From contig NZ_ABLD01000004.1 in assembly GCF_000172415.1 (NCBI RefSeq), positions 310,001-374,000 on the forward strand: a DNA stretch of 64,000 nt. Direction: 5' to 3'. Every line of letters begins with the position of its first letter. The first letter of the stretch is position 1. Source of the DNA: Paraburkholderia graminis C4D1M (GTDB taxonomy: Bacteria; Pseudomonadota; Gammaproteobacteria; Burkholderiales; Burkholderiaceae). Below, one piece after another: positions 52,579 through 61,690 of this stretch. The notes beneath the pieces are model-generated. The model did not search any database and was not told the DNA's origin. It saw only the letters and a list, made by a program, of their open reading frames with translations. Position numbers and translations under genes: made by a program.

Positions 52579-53499
52579 ATGACCCAATCAGTGCGCCGTG
52601 CCCGCCTCACCTTCGCCGCCATGTTGATCACCGCGGCACTGCCGGCGCGAGCCGGCATCACCGTGACCGACGATACCGGCGCGGTCGTCACCCTGCCCGC
52701 CGCAGCACAACGCGTGATCAGCGTCGCGCCGCACGTCACCGAACTTTTGTATGCGGCGGGCGGCGGCTCGAAAATCGTCGGCGCGGTGTCGTACAGCGAC
52801 TATCCGCCCGAGGCAAAGCAACTGCCGCGCGTCGGCGATAACAAGTCGCTCGATCTCGAACGCATCGTCGCGTTGAAGCCCGATCTGATCGTGGTGTGGC
52901 GGCACGGCAATGCGCAACGTCAGCTCGACCGTTTGCGCGAATTGCACATACCGTTGTACTTCAGCGAGCCGCATCGCCTGGACGATATTGCCGTCTCGCT
53001 GACGAAGCTCGGCCAGTTGCTCGGCACCTCGTCCACTGCGGATGCAGCCGCGGCCGCGTATCGGCGCGACATCGCGAACCTGCGCGCGCAGTACGCGAAA
53101 CGGCCGGCCGTGAGCGTGTTCTATCAGGTGTGGGATCAACCGTTGATGACGCTCAACGGCGAACACATGGTCAGCGACGTCATTGCGCTATGCGGCGGAC
53201 GCAACGTGTACGCCGCACTGCAACCGCTCGTGCCCACGGTGTCGACGGAAGCCGTGCTCGCCGCCAATCCCGAAGCGATCGTCACGGCCGCGCCCGGCGC
53301 GACGAAACCGGACACCGCGTTGCCGCAATTGAGCGCATGGCGCGCGTGGCCGCGTCTATCGGCGGTGGCGCACGACAACCTGTTCGCCATCGACGGCGAT
53401 GTGATCAATCGGCCCACGCCGCGCATCGTGCAGGGCGCGACGCGGCTGTGCGAGGACCTTGAACTCGCGCGCTCGCGCAGAAAGCAGAACGCGCAATAA
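52579..53499 (+). CDS. btuF: Cobalamin ABC transporter substrate-binding protein
   Basis: 306-residue periplasmic protein of the helical-backbone class III binding proteins. A signal peptide (RARLTFAAMLITAALPARA) ends near residue 25; there is no lipobox cysteine. Landmarks: QRVISVAPHVTELLYAAGGG, LDLERIVALKPDLIVVW, VFYQVWDQPLMTLNG and AIDGDVINRPTPRI. The neighbours and btuCD on the opposite strand support cobalamin. It is the last gene of the cobU unit, convergent with the phosphatase gene. Confidence 0.9.
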   Translation: MTQSVRRARLTFAAMLITAALPARAGITVTDDTGAVVTLPAAAQRVISVAPHVTELLYAAGGGSKIVGAVSYSDYPPEAKQLPRVGDNKSLDLERIVALKPDLIVVWRHGNAQRQLDRLRELHIPLYFSEPHRLDDIAVSLTKLGQLLGTSSTADAAAAAYRRDIANLRAQYAKRPAVSVFYQVWDQPLMTLNGEHMVSDVIALCGGRNVYAALQPLVPTVSTEAVLAANPEAIVTAAPGATKPDTALPQLSAWRAWPRLSAVAHDNLFAIDGDVINRPTPRIVQGATRLCEDLELARSRRKQNAQ

Positions 53500-53563
53500 C
53501 GCTCGATGCGGGAAGCGCGGCAAAGCGTGAACAAAGCATCAGCAAGCAAACATCGCCAAGCGC

Positions 53564-54154
53564 TCACGCATTCCACTTCACGAGCGACCACGGCTCGCCG
53601 TCACCGCCGCGGCGCAGCCAGACGATGGCGCCGGTTTCAAGCGACCATCGCAAGCAGCGTTCGAGCGGCACGTCGAGCGCCAGCGACGCAATCGCGCGCA
53701 TGACGCCGGCATGCGTGACCACATAAGCGGGCGAGAGCTCGCGCGTTTGCGCGTACGCGTCGAACCACGCCCGCACTCGAACGACGAATTGCGCGACGCT
53801 TTCGCCACCATGCGCTCGCGCGTGCTCGAAGTTCGAAGCCCAGTCGTCGAGCAATTCGCGATCGATCGAGTCCCAGCGGCGCTCTTCCCACGCGCCGAAA
53901 TTCATTTCCTTCAGCCGGTCGTCGTGGCTCAGCACGCAGCCGAAATCGTTGGTCATTTCGACGGCGAGCGCCGAGCAGCGCGTCAACGGACTCGACATCA
54001 CGACGCGCGGCGCGGGCACCTGCAAACCGGCAAGCCTGAGCGCAAGCGCGGCCGACGACACATCAGCCGCCTCGGCGAGCGCCACATCGCTGTGGCCGTA
54101 GCACACGCCCGCGTCGAGCGCGACTGCGGGGTGACGGATCAGAACGAGGTCCAT
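53564..54154 (-). CDS. Alpha-ribazole phosphatase (histidine phosphatase family)
   Basis: 196-residue phosphatase that dephosphorylates alpha-ribazole 5'-phosphate before CobS. The catalytic motif is LIRHPAVALDAGVCYGHSDVAL near residues 5-26; it reads RHP rather than the common RHG, which is known in this subfamily. The second active-site His is in VVTHAGVMRAI. The start overlaps the cobS end by 16 bases. It is often called cobC after Salmonella, which clashes with the decarboxylase name. Confidence 0.9.
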   Translation of the reverse strand: MDLVLIRHPAVALDAGVCYGHSDVALAEAADVSSAALALRLAGLQVPAPRVVMSSPLTRCSALAVEMTNDFGCVLSHDDRLKEMNFGAWEERRWDSIDRELLDDWASNFEHARAHGGESVAQFVVRVRAWFDAYAQTRELSPAYVVTHAGVMRAIASLALDVPLERCLRWSLETGAIVWLRRGGDGEPWSLVKWNA

Positions 54155-54924
54155 GCGAGCCCCACCAGATAGATGCTCAGTTCAAAGATCTGCTGCGCGA
54201 AGCCGAGGCAATCGCCGGTATAGCCGCCGATGCGCCGCACGAAGTAGCGGCCCATCGCAAAGCGCAGCACTAGCAGCACGGCAAGCGTCGCGCCGGCAAA
54301 GCGCCAATCGGGCATGAGCAGTCCGTGCGGACCATCGGGCCACAGCAGCCACGGCAATCCGAACACCGCCACGCACAGCAGCGCGATGCCGCTCAAGCGT
54401 TGCGCGACCGGTTTTGCCTTGCCCTCCGCGCGCACGTAGTCGAGCGTCGCCAGATAGCTGATCGCGCATGCACGGCTCGCCGCATGGGCCGCAATCATCA
54501 GACTGGCGGCGCGCATCGGCGGCAACGCGGCGAGCGTCTGCCACTTGAGCGCGAGCGCGATCACCAGCGCGATTGCGCCGAATGCGCCGATGCGCGAGTC
54601 ATGCATGATGCGCAAAACATCGTCGCGCGCATAGGCGCCACCGAACGCATCGACGCAATCGGCGAGACCGTCCTCGTGAAATGCGCCGGTAATCAGCAAC
54701 GTCGACGCCATCGACAGCAACACCGCGACGCCCGCTGGAAACACGCGCAACGCAGCAAGGTAGACCAGCGCGCCGACGCCGCCGACCAGCGCGCCGACGA
54801 GCGGAAAGTAACGCGCCGCCGCATTCAGATAATGCGGTTCGTAGCCGACCCATCGCGGCACGGGCACGCGCGTGAAATAGCCGAGCGCGGTGAAGAAGTA
54901 GCGCAATTCCGCCAGCGGGTTCAT
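54139..54924 (-). CDS. cobS: Adenosylcobinamide-GDP ribazoletransferase
   Basis: 261-residue inner-membrane enzyme that joins AdoCbi-GDP and alpha-ribazole, the last step of nucleotide loop assembly. About six hydrophobic helices; landmarks: ALGYFTRVPVPRW, HEDGLADCVDAFGGAYARDDVLRIMHDSRIGAFG (conserved acidic signature, given as two blocks HEDGLADCVDAFGG and RIMHDSRIGAFG). It lies 47 bases after cobT and overlaps the phosphatase gene. Confidence 0.94.
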   Translation of the reverse strand: MNPLAELRYFFTALGYFTRVPVPRWVGYEPHYLNAAARYFPLVGALVGGVGALVYLAALRVFPAGVAVLLSMASTLLITGAFHEDGLADCVDAFGGAYARDDVLRIMHDSRIGAFGAIALVIALALKWQTLAALPPMRAASLMIAAHAASRACAISYLATLDYVRAEGKAKPVAQRLSGIALLCVAVFGLPWLLWPDGPHGLLMPDWRFAGATLAVLLVLRFAMGRYFVRRIGGYTGDCLGFAQQIFELSIYLVGLAWTSF

Positions 54925-54971
54925 GGGTGCGTCGTCGCGTGCATGGGTTTGAAAAGCATGCCGAGGATCGC

Positions 54972-56059
54972 TCAGGCGTCGCGATTCGCGACGCCGGCCG
55001 ATTCGAAGCTCGCCATCTCGTTGATGAACGCGCAGGCCGCGCGCAGCAGCGGCACGGCGAGCGCGGCACCGGTGCCCTCGCCGAGCCGCATGTCGAGCGC
55101 GAGCAAGGGCGTGGCGCCGAAATGATCGAGCATACGCCGGTGCCCCGCTTCGTTCGACGCATGGGCGAACACGCAGTACTCGCGCACGTTCGGCGCAATG
55201 GCGTTTGCAACCAGCAGCGCCGAACTCGCAATGAAGCCGTCGACCAGAATCGTCATGCGCGCCTGCGCTGCCGCCAGATAGGCGCCCGCCATCATCGCGA
55301 TTTCGAAGCCGCCGAAGGTGGCGAGCACATCGAGCGGATTGTGCCGATTGTGCCGATCGTGCGGATCATGCGATGCACCGTGATGCGCGAGCGCCGCGGC
55401 CAGCACGTTGCGCTTTTTCGCGAGCCCCGCGTCGTCGAGACCGGTGCCGCGGCCCACGCACTCGTCGATCGGCACGCCGCACAAGCGGCTCATCAGACAC
55501 GCCGCCGCCGACGTGTTCGCAATGCCCATTTCGCCGAAGCCGATCACGTTGCTGCCGAGCGCCGCGTGATGCCGCACGCGCGCGGCGCCGGCGTGCATTG
55601 CGGCGAGCGCCTGGTCACGCGTCATCGCCGGTTCGTGCGCGAAGTTGCGCGTGCCCGCTGCAATCGGAATGTCGATGAGGCCGTCCGTGTGCGGCAGCGG
55701 CGTGGCGATACCGGCGTTCACGACTTCGAGTTCGACGTCCGCGACGCGGCTCAACGCATTGACCGCCGCGCCGCCCGCGAGAAAATTCGCGACCATCTGC
55801 GCGGTCACCGCTTGTGGATAGGGGCTCACGCCTTCGGCGGCAACGCCATGATCGCCGGCGAAGACAATCAGCGCGGGTCGTTGTACCGTGGGACACGTGC
55901 TGCGCTGGATCAGCCTATCTGACGCGCGAGCGTTTCAAGCTGGCCGAGACTGCCGGGCGGCTTCGTCTTGGTATCGATGATGTGCTGAAGCTCGGCGCGC
56001 AACGTCTCATCGAGCGGTTCAACTTCGGACAATGCGGACAAGCCTGGCGTGGAAGTCAT
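54972..56059 (-). pseudogene. cobT: CobT (DMB phosphoribosyltransferase), frameshifted near its N-terminus
   Basis: Cytoplasmic enzyme that makes alpha-ribazole-phosphate from dimethylbenzimidazole and nicotinate mononucleotide. The N-terminal part from the ATG at 56059 reads [18 protein letters not shown] and then hits a stop. One missing C near 55913 (GGCCTG read as GGCTG) restores [24 protein letters not shown] and joins it to the downstream frame (GVSPYPQAVTAQMV, IGFGEMGIANTSAA, VGRGTGLDD). Repaired length is 362 residues. There is a His/Asp/Asn-rich insertion (GASHDPHDRHNRHN) coded by a 9-bp repeat. Read directly, a GTG-start of 285 residues lacks the N-terminus. Confidence 0.88.
55337..55372. 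repeat. 9-bp tandem repeat inside cobT
   Basis: Four units (GATTGTGCC, GATTGTGCC, GATCGTGCG, GATCATGCG) encode the His/Asp/Asn/Arg-rich loop on the minus strand. The frame is kept because the unit is 9 bases. Confidence 0.75.
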
Positions 56060-56092
56060 GAGTTCGTGAAGATAGATGATGTTGTGTTCCCG

Positions 56093-56947
56093 CTACCGGC
56101 TCGCCGATGTGTCATTAACCGAAGGCGACTCATGACGCAAACGCGGCGCGGGAATCAGCGCCTCGTGCTCGCCATCGCGAATCAGAATCAGCGGATAGCC
56201 GAATACGCGGCTCGTCAACGCGGGCGTCAGTACATCGTGCGCGGGACCCGCATAGGCAGCGCCCGCGCCGTCCAGAAGCAGCGCGTGCGTCGCGAACCGG
56301 CGCGCGAGATTCAGGTCGTGACAGGAAAACAGAACCGTGCGTCCCGGCTCGCGTGTCCATTCGCTTAGCGCTTCCAGGCACGCTATCTGATGATGCAAGT
56401 CGAGATGCGACAGCGGTTCATCGAGCAGCAACAGCGGCGCTTGCTGGCACAGCACCCCGGCGAGCGAGACACGCTGACGTTCGCCGCCTGAGAGCGACAG
56501 CACGTCGCGCGCGGCGAATTCGGTGAGGCCGAGCACATCGAGCGCGGCGTGGGCGGCGTCGCGATCGGCCTCGCGCTCCCAGCCCCAGCCGGTCAGATGC
56601 GGAAAGCGGTTGAGCATGACGATGTCGAGCACGCTTGCGCTGAAAGCGTCGGGCGCGCTTTGCGGCATCAACGCGCGACGCTGCGCAAGCTGCTGACCAT
56701 GCCAGCGAGCAAGCGGCACGCCGTCGAGTTCGACCTGTCCCGCCGACGGTTGCTTCAAGCCGGCCAACGTCGATAGAAGCGTCGTCTTGCCCGCGCCGTT
56801 CGGACCGGCCACGCACCAGATCTCGCCGGGATAGAACGTATGCGTGAAGGCGTCGAGCAAGGTGCGTGCGCCGGCACGCAACGTCACGCGTTGCGCGCTG
56901 AGCGCGGGCTGAGCCTGGTTGGAGGTGTGATGGGAGGCGTGCATCAT
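56093..56947 (-). CDS. btuD: Cobalamin ABC transporter ATP-binding protein
   Basis: 284-residue ATPase of the BtuCDF/iron-siderophore class. Walker A (GPNGAGKTTLLSTLAG) near residue 50, Q-loop ALMPQSAPD, signature LSGGERQRVSLAGVL, Walker B LLLLDEPLSHLD and the switch His in FSCHDLNLARRF. The first ATG at 56947 overlaps the btuC stop (ATGA). cobT follows 33 bases downstream. Confidence 0.93.
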   Translation of the reverse strand: MMHASHHTSNQAQPALSAQRVTLRAGARTLLDAFTHTFYPGEIWCVAGPNGAGKTTLLSTLAGLKQPSAGQVELDGVPLARWHGQQLAQRRALMPQSAPDAFSASVLDIVMLNRFPHLTGWGWEREADRDAAHAALDVLGLTEFAARDVLSLSGGERQRVSLAGVLCQQAPLLLLDEPLSHLDLHHQIACLEALSEWTREPGRTVLFSCHDLNLARRFATHALLLDGAGAAYAGPAHDVLTPALTSRVFGYPLILIRDGEHEALIPAPRLRHESPSVNDTSASR

Positions 56948-58014
56948 CGGCGGGCGCGCAGCAGCATCCACAGAAACACGGGCACGCCGATGATCGACGT
57001 AATCACGCCGACCGGCAATTGCGCCGGCGCGATCACGAGGCGCGCGATCAGGTCCGCGCCCATCACCGCGACGCCGCCGCCGAGCGCCGCGGCGGGCAGC
57101 AGCATGCGCTGGTCGTTGCCGAACGCGAGCCGCAGCACATGCGGCACGACGAGCCCGACGAAGCCGATGGTGCCCGCCGTCGTCACCGCTGCGGCCGCCG
57201 CAAGCGAGGCCGCGAGATAGACGCGCAAGCGCAGCGGCATCACCGCCACGCCGAGCGCTTCTGCGACGGCGTCGCCTCGCAAAAGCACGTTCAGACGCGG
57301 CGCAACCGGCACGATGACAACTATGACGGCGACGAGCGCCGCAAGCGCGGTCCACGGCATCGCATTGCCGTTGAGGTCGCCGGTGAGCCAGAACAGCATG
57401 CCGCGCAGACGATTGTCGGGCGCGAGGTTCAGCAGCAACGTGATCAGCGCGCCCCAACCCGCCGCGATGACCGCGCCCGTCAACAGCAAACGCGGCGACG
57501 TGTCCTGCGGCTCGCCGCGCCACAACTCGCGGCGCGCGAGACCGAGCACGAGCAGAATCGACACGAATGCGCCTGCGAACGCGGACGCATCGACGAGCCA
57601 CCACGCGCTGCCGGCGATCATCGCGATCAGCGCGAAGCTCGCGGCCCCGCCCGATACGCCCAACACGTACGGCTCCGCGAGCGGATTGCGCAACAGCACT
57701 TGCAAAAGCGCGCCCGCCATCGCGAGCAATGCGCCGCACGCGAAACCGGCTAATGCGCGCGGCAAGCGCAGCGTGCGGACTATCTCGCCGGCGAGATCGT
57801 CGGAGGCGCTGGCAGACCCAGACGCGGACGCCGACGCATGCAACGGCGACAGCGCCTCGATCACGCGCGCGGGCGCGAGCGAGACGCTGCCCAGCGCGAG
57901 CGACGCCATCAGCACAACCAGCGCGGCGAGCGCGAGCACGAGCCAGATCGCGGCGGCGCGCTTCGCGGTCATCGCGTGCAATGCGGCGGGCAGGGACCCT
58001 GGATGACGGCTCAT
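56944..58014 (-). CDS. btuC: Cobalamin ABC transporter permease
   Basis: 356-residue FecCD-family permease with about ten helices. Landmarks: RTLRLPRALAGFACGALLAMAGALLQVLLRNPLAEPYVLGVSGGA (key blocks LRLPRAL, GALLQVLLRNPLA, VLGVSGGA), GTIGFVGLVVPH and LPVGVITSIIGVPVFLWML. A Ser/Ala-rich insertion (SASASGSASASDD) lies between the first two helices. It is followed by btuD with a 4-base overlap and preceded by btuB 27 bases upstream, forming the btuB-btuC-btuD-cobT-cobS unit. Confidence 0.92.
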   Translation of the reverse strand: MSRHPGSLPAALHAMTAKRAAAIWLVLALAALVVLMASLALGSVSLAPARVIEALSPLHASASASGSASASDDLAGEIVRTLRLPRALAGFACGALLAMAGALLQVLLRNPLAEPYVLGVSGGAASFALIAMIAGSAWWLVDASAFAGAFVSILLVLGLARRELWRGEPQDTSPRLLLTGAVIAAGWGALITLLLNLAPDNRLRGMLFWLTGDLNGNAMPWTALAALVAVIVVIVPVAPRLNVLLRGDAVAEALGVAVMPLRLRVYLAASLAAAAAVTTAGTIGFVGLVVPHVLRLAFGNDQRMLLPAAALGGGVAVMGADLIARLVIAPAQLPVGVITSIIGVPVFLWMLLRARR

Positions 58015-58041
58015 CGGCGCGCTCTCAACATGGCGCGCGCA

Positions 58042-59928
58042 TCACTGTTGCTGCCAGCCGAGCGTGACATACGCACCGCGCCCCGGCGAGTTATACGAGT
58101 AGGCCGTTTCATAGTCCTTGTTCAACAGATTCTGGATTTGCGCGGCCACGTACCAGGCTTTCGTGATGTTGTAGCGCGCGGACAGATTCACGATGCCGTA
58201 GCCGCCGAGCTTGCCGCTGCTGTCCTCGCGCGGGCCGCTCACGATCCACTCGCCGCCCACGCGCCACCCTGCGATGCTGCGGTTCACCGTCAAGGACGCG
58301 AAGCGCCGCGCGCGCCGCACGAGGTCCACGTCGTTGTCGAGATCGACGGGATTTTGCAGCGTGGCCGATGCGCGCACATCGGTCTTGCCCACGTGTCCGC
58401 TCCACGATCCCTCGAGCCCCTGCACTTTTGCATGCCCCACGTTCTCCGCCAGATAGATGCCCGGCGTGACCTGCTGATAGTCGATCAGATTCGAATAACG
58501 CGTCTGGAAAGCACTCAAACGCATCACGCCCAACGCATTCGACGCGTACTGCAGCGCCGCTTCGAGCGAATGGCTGCGCTCGGGCTGAATCGACGGATTG
58601 CCGCTTAGCGGATAGTACAGATCGTCGAAGCTCGGCGCGCGAAACGAATCCGAATAGCTTGCGCTCAGCTTCCAATGCGGTGTGATATCGAACCCATAGC
58701 CGAGATAGTAACTGTTCGCTCCGCCGAAATCGGAGTACTGGTCGCGCCGCACGTTGGCCTGGATCTGATTGCGTCCGAAGCGCGCCGTGTAGCCCGCGAA
58801 GACGGAATCGACATGCCGCGTGGGCGCGGCGAACGTATCGGAGTCGAGGCTCTGGTCGAGATGCTCGTAGCCCACGCGCAGTTTTTGCTGGGCGGCAAGC
58901 GCGAAATCGTTCTGCCAGGTGTACTGCCGGTTGTCGGTATCGAAGCGTCCGTTGTAGAGGCCGTTGGTCTTCGACACGCTGCGGTCGTCGCCTTCGGACA
59001 CGATGAAGTGCGTGGTCCACCAGTCGGTCAGCTTGCCGTTGGCGAACGCGGACACCTGCCGCACTTTCGTGTAGAGGTTGTTCAGATCGGTCGGCGCGCC
59101 GTACGCGTTGTCGTAGCTGTTGTTGCCGTTCGACTGCAGATAGCGGACGCCCGCGTCCCATTGGTCGTTAAACTTGTGGCGCAGCGACGCCGAGATGCTC
59201 TCGTTCAGATAGCCGTTCGCGTTCGGATTCGCGTTGGGCGCCTCGCTTGAATTGAGCGCTGAAAAGCCGTCGTCTTTCGAGCGCGCGAGCGAAATGCTGA
59301 AGGTCGTGCGGCCGTCTTTATCCAATGCGCCGTTCGCGCCGACCTGCTGCGTCTGCGTGTGATAGCTGCCGTAGCCCACGGAGAAATTGAAACGCGGCGG
59401 ATGCGCGCCGCCGTCTTTCGTGAACACCTGTACCACGCCGCCGATCGCGCCCGAGCCGTATAACGCGGACACGTTGCCGTTCACGACTTCGACGTGATCG
59501 ATCTGATCGAGCGGAACCTGCGCGATTTGCGCGGTGCCGAGACTCACGGAATCGACGCGCACGCCGTCGATGAGAATCAGCGATTGCGTCGACGACGCGC
59601 CGCGCAAATAAAGGCTCGCCGTCGAACCGGGCCCCCCTGTACGCGAGATTTGCGCGCCGGGCGCGAGTTGCAGCAGGCCGGGCAGATCCGTTGCGGTGGT
59701 GTCGGCCAGGTCCTGCTGATCGAATAGCGACGTCTGCGGGATCGTATCGGCAAGCGCTTGCGGTCCGCGCTCGGCGGTCACCACGACGGGCGATAAAACA
59801 GTGGACGATGCAGTGGACGCAGCAGTGGACGAAGCGTCGGCGTTTGCAGGCGCGGCGGCCTGCGCATGCGCGAGATGGGGCAGCCCGGCAAAAGCGAGCA
59901 GCACCGCGCGGGCGATGGGGGACAGCAT
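58042..59928 (-). CDS. btuB: TonB-dependent cobalamin receptor
   Basis: 628-residue outer-membrane receptor. Signal peptide to residue 22 (RAVLLAFAGLPHLAHAQA), an Ala/Ser/Thr spacer, a TonB-box-like VLSPVVVTAERG, plug domain (LPGLLQLAPGAQISRTGGPG, LYLRGASSTQSLILIDGVRV, GSGAIGGVVQVFTK), then a 22-strand barrel ending NSPGRGAYVTLGWQQQ. It captures corrinoids with TonB energy. The gene is controlled by the cobalamin riboswitch in its leader and heads the uptake operon. Confidence 0.92.
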   Translation of the reverse strand: MLSPIARAVLLAFAGLPHLAHAQAAAPANADASSTAASTASSTVLSPVVVTAERGPQALADTIPQTSLFDQQDLADTTATDLPGLLQLAPGAQISRTGGPGSTASLYLRGASSTQSLILIDGVRVDSVSLGTAQIAQVPLDQIDHVEVVNGNVSALYGSGAIGGVVQVFTKDGGAHPPRFNFSVGYGSYHTQTQQVGANGALDKDGRTTFSISLARSKDDGFSALNSSEAPNANPNANGYLNESISASLRHKFNDQWDAGVRYLQSNGNNSYDNAYGAPTDLNNLYTKVRQVSAFANGKLTDWWTTHFIVSEGDDRSVSKTNGLYNGRFDTDNRQYTWQNDFALAAQQKLRVGYEHLDQSLDSDTFAAPTRHVDSVFAGYTARFGRNQIQANVRRDQYSDFGGANSYYLGYGFDITPHWKLSASYSDSFRAPSFDDLYYPLSGNPSIQPERSHSLEAALQYASNALGVMRLSAFQTRYSNLIDYQQVTPGIYLAENVGHAKVQGLEGSWSGHVGKTDVRASATLQNPVDLDNDVDLVRRARRFASLTVNRSIAGWRVGGEWIVSGPREDSSGKLGGYGIVNLSARYNITKAWYVAAQIQNLLNKDYETAYSYNSPGRGAYVTLGWQQQ

Positions 59929-60029
59929 GAAGTGAGATTTCCCGTGGATGGCGTGCGCGGCCCGCTTCCCCGCAGGCCGTCGCGTAACGAGGCGCGTGCG
60001 CTTTTGACAATTCGCGCCGCGCGCCCCTC

Positions 60030-60320
60030 CCTCTGGCCGGTATCCGGGCTAACGACTTTCGATCCCGCCTTCCCACGCGTGACGCGCAGTGGCACACTCG
60101 CGAGTTGAACCGGAACACGCGATGGGGATCGAACTGCAAAAGCGCGAACTGCTGTTCGAAATACGATTCGTACCGCAGCACTGAACTGCGATGAGCAGCG
60201 ATGAACTGCAGCGAATGCGACGAACTGCAATGCGCGCGAAATGCGGTCGCTTACCGTTGCGGGGGCAGCGCAGGTTGGCGCGTTCGGGTAGAACGGCGCG
60301 GCCTGCTTCCCGTTTAACTG
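60030..60320 (-). promoter_or_regulatory. Cobalamin riboswitch of btuB
   Basis: On the minus strand the leader shows the B12-sensor elements in order: GGGAAGCAGGC (60301-60311), the core GCTGCCCCCGCAACGGTAAG (60250-60269), GCCACTG (60087-60093), GGGAAGGCGGG just after, and the B12 box AGCCCGGATACCGGCC (60035-60050). Ligand binding should close the kissing loop and reduce btuB expression. The segment between the core and GCCACTG is about 155 bases, much longer than usual, and has five copies of GAACTGC when read on the plus strand. The terminator or RBS-sequestering stem is not obvious. Confidence 0.85.
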
Positions 60321-60584
60321 CGCGCACAATGAAATGCGCGCGGGCACCAGAGTGCGGCCAGTGTATGAGCGCCCTCTGAGTCAGTCAAGAACGCGGGCCG
60401 CGAGAGCGATTCATTCGGACAGGGTCGAGCTATTGTCCGACGCGATCTCCGGCACGCGCGTAGTTTCTCTTCTTCAGTCGAAAAAAGGCTGCAAAAAGCG
60501 GGGTTGTTACGTCTCGAAACGAGACAAATGTCGGAACGTGCGACATTCCGCGCTAAAATGCGATGTCTTTAGAGGACGCAGCAC

Positions 60585-60941
60585 ATGCTCACCGAACTCG
60601 AAACACTTTCACAGAATATCGGCAAGCTGATCGCGATCAGCCAGCGCCACAATGAAGCGCGCCTCGCGCTCGAAGAGCAACTCGCGCAGTCGCGCGCCGA
60701 AGCCGAAGCTACGCGCACGGAACTTGCGCTGCTGCGCGAGGAACGCGACGCACTGCAAGCGGAGCGCGACGCGCTGTCGGCCAAGATCGACGACGCGCAG
60801 GTGCGTCTGAACGCGATCCTCGAAAAATTGCCGCGTGCGCGCGCGCACAACGAGCCGGACAACCAGCTCGATCTGCTCGAACCCGCTCCGCACGAGGTCG
60901 AAACAGAGAGCGACGCCACTCGCCACGGAGAAAATGCATGA
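60585..60941 (+). CDS. zapB: Cell division protein ZapB-like coiled coil
   Basis: 118 residues, almost wholly coiled coil (MLTELETLSQNIGKLIAISQ and ALLREERDALQAERDALSAKI heptads), with a disordered acidic tail. It is the usual partner upstream of zapA in Burkholderiaceae (TIGR02449-like). It probably acts at the FtsZ ring with ZapA. An AGAGGAC site precedes the ATG, and the stop overlaps zapA (ATGA). Family similarity to E. coli ZapB is weak, hence the cautious name. Confidence 0.75.
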   Translation: MLTELETLSQNIGKLIAISQRHNEARLALEEQLAQSRAEAEATRTELALLREERDALQAERDALSAKIDDAQVRLNAILEKLPRARAHNEPDNQLDLLEPAPHEVETESDATRHGENA

Positions 60942-61252
60942 CGACCAAGCAGATCGAAGTATCGATTCTCGGCGTGCCCTATCGCCTCGCCTGCTCGCCG
61001 GAAACGGAAGGCGCGCTGCTTGAAGCAGTCGCGCGAGTCGACGCCGAAATGTCGAAGATCCGCAATAACAGCAACGTGCGCGGCACGGATCGCATTGCAG
61101 TCATGGCTGCGTTGTCGCTGGCATCCGAACTGCTTAAGCTGCAAACAAGCGTGCGTCACGGAGAAGCATTTCCCGCTGAAGAAATCCGGCGTACAATGCA
61201 TCAAATGAACGAGCAACTGGGTACTGTCATCGAGCAGTACAGCGTGCAGTAA
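60938..61252 (+). CDS. zapA: Cell division protein ZapA
   Basis: 104-residue FtsZ-ring stabiliser that crosslinks FtsZ filaments. N-terminal strand part (KQIEVSILGVPYRLACSPE), conserved EAVARVDAEMSKIRNNS, then a dimer/tetramer coiled coil (RIAVMAALSLASELLKLQT). Overlaps zapB by 4 bases. The 6S RNA gene follows, the well-known zapA-ssrS linkage of proteobacteria. Confidence 0.94.
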   Translation: MTTKQIEVSILGVPYRLACSPETEGALLEAVARVDAEMSKIRNNSNVRGTDRIAVMAALSLASELLKLQTSVRHGEAFPAEEIRRTMHQMNEQLGTVIEQYSVQ

Positions 61253-61423
61253 GTTGCAAGTAGCATGTTGAGAGCAGTGCGGCCGGTGCTGATACCGGCT
61301 GCGGATTCAAACGGAAAGTAAGCAGGCAAGGTTCGTGAAGCATGCACGAACTGCGCGAGGCGAACAGGTCCCCAACGTTTGAGTCAATCGTTTCAGTGTC
61401 ATCGGTTTTGCTTCATCGGTTTA

Positions 61424-61605
61424 GCTTCCCTGCCTGGTTCGCCAAGGTCATATATTCCTTGAACCAATGCCATGTGCACGGTTGCGGAAATTTGTAGCAC
61501 GGGCGTGCGCGTCACTCTGTCTGATGTACCCGAAGTGCTGCTAACTGCGACCAATTCTGAACCCCCGGTTCAGGATGCCGGCCTAGCGGCTAAGGCGGGG
61601 ACCTT
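61424..61605 (+). ncRNA. ssrS: 6S RNA
   Basis: About 180 bases between zapA and the EVE gene fold as a long interrupted hairpin typical of 6S RNA: closing stem CCCTGCCT (from 61428) with AGGCGGGG (61592-61599), GGTTGCGG with CTGCGACC, and GTAGCAC with GTGCTGC near the centre, and the TTCTGAACCCCCGGTTCAG small stem on the 3' side. 6S RNA binds sigma-70 RNA polymerase in stationary phase. Ends were set by structure, so they are approximate. A further pair AGGTCCCC (about 61366) and GGGGACCT (61596) might lengthen the stem. Confidence 0.75.
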
Positions 61606-61609
61606 ATTT

Positions 61610-61646
61610 GGAACGGCATCGGACTTGCGTCCGGTGCCGTTTTTGT
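61610..61646 (+). terminator. Terminator of 6S RNA
   Basis: AACGGCATCGGAC (61612-61624) pairs with GTCCGGTGCCGTT (61629-61641), with a TTGC loop, followed by TTTTG. It ends just before the EVE gene. Confidence 0.85.
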
Positions 61647-61690
61647 TTGGGCGCCGTGCTTCTTCAAACCCCTAACGTTCAATTCGATTC

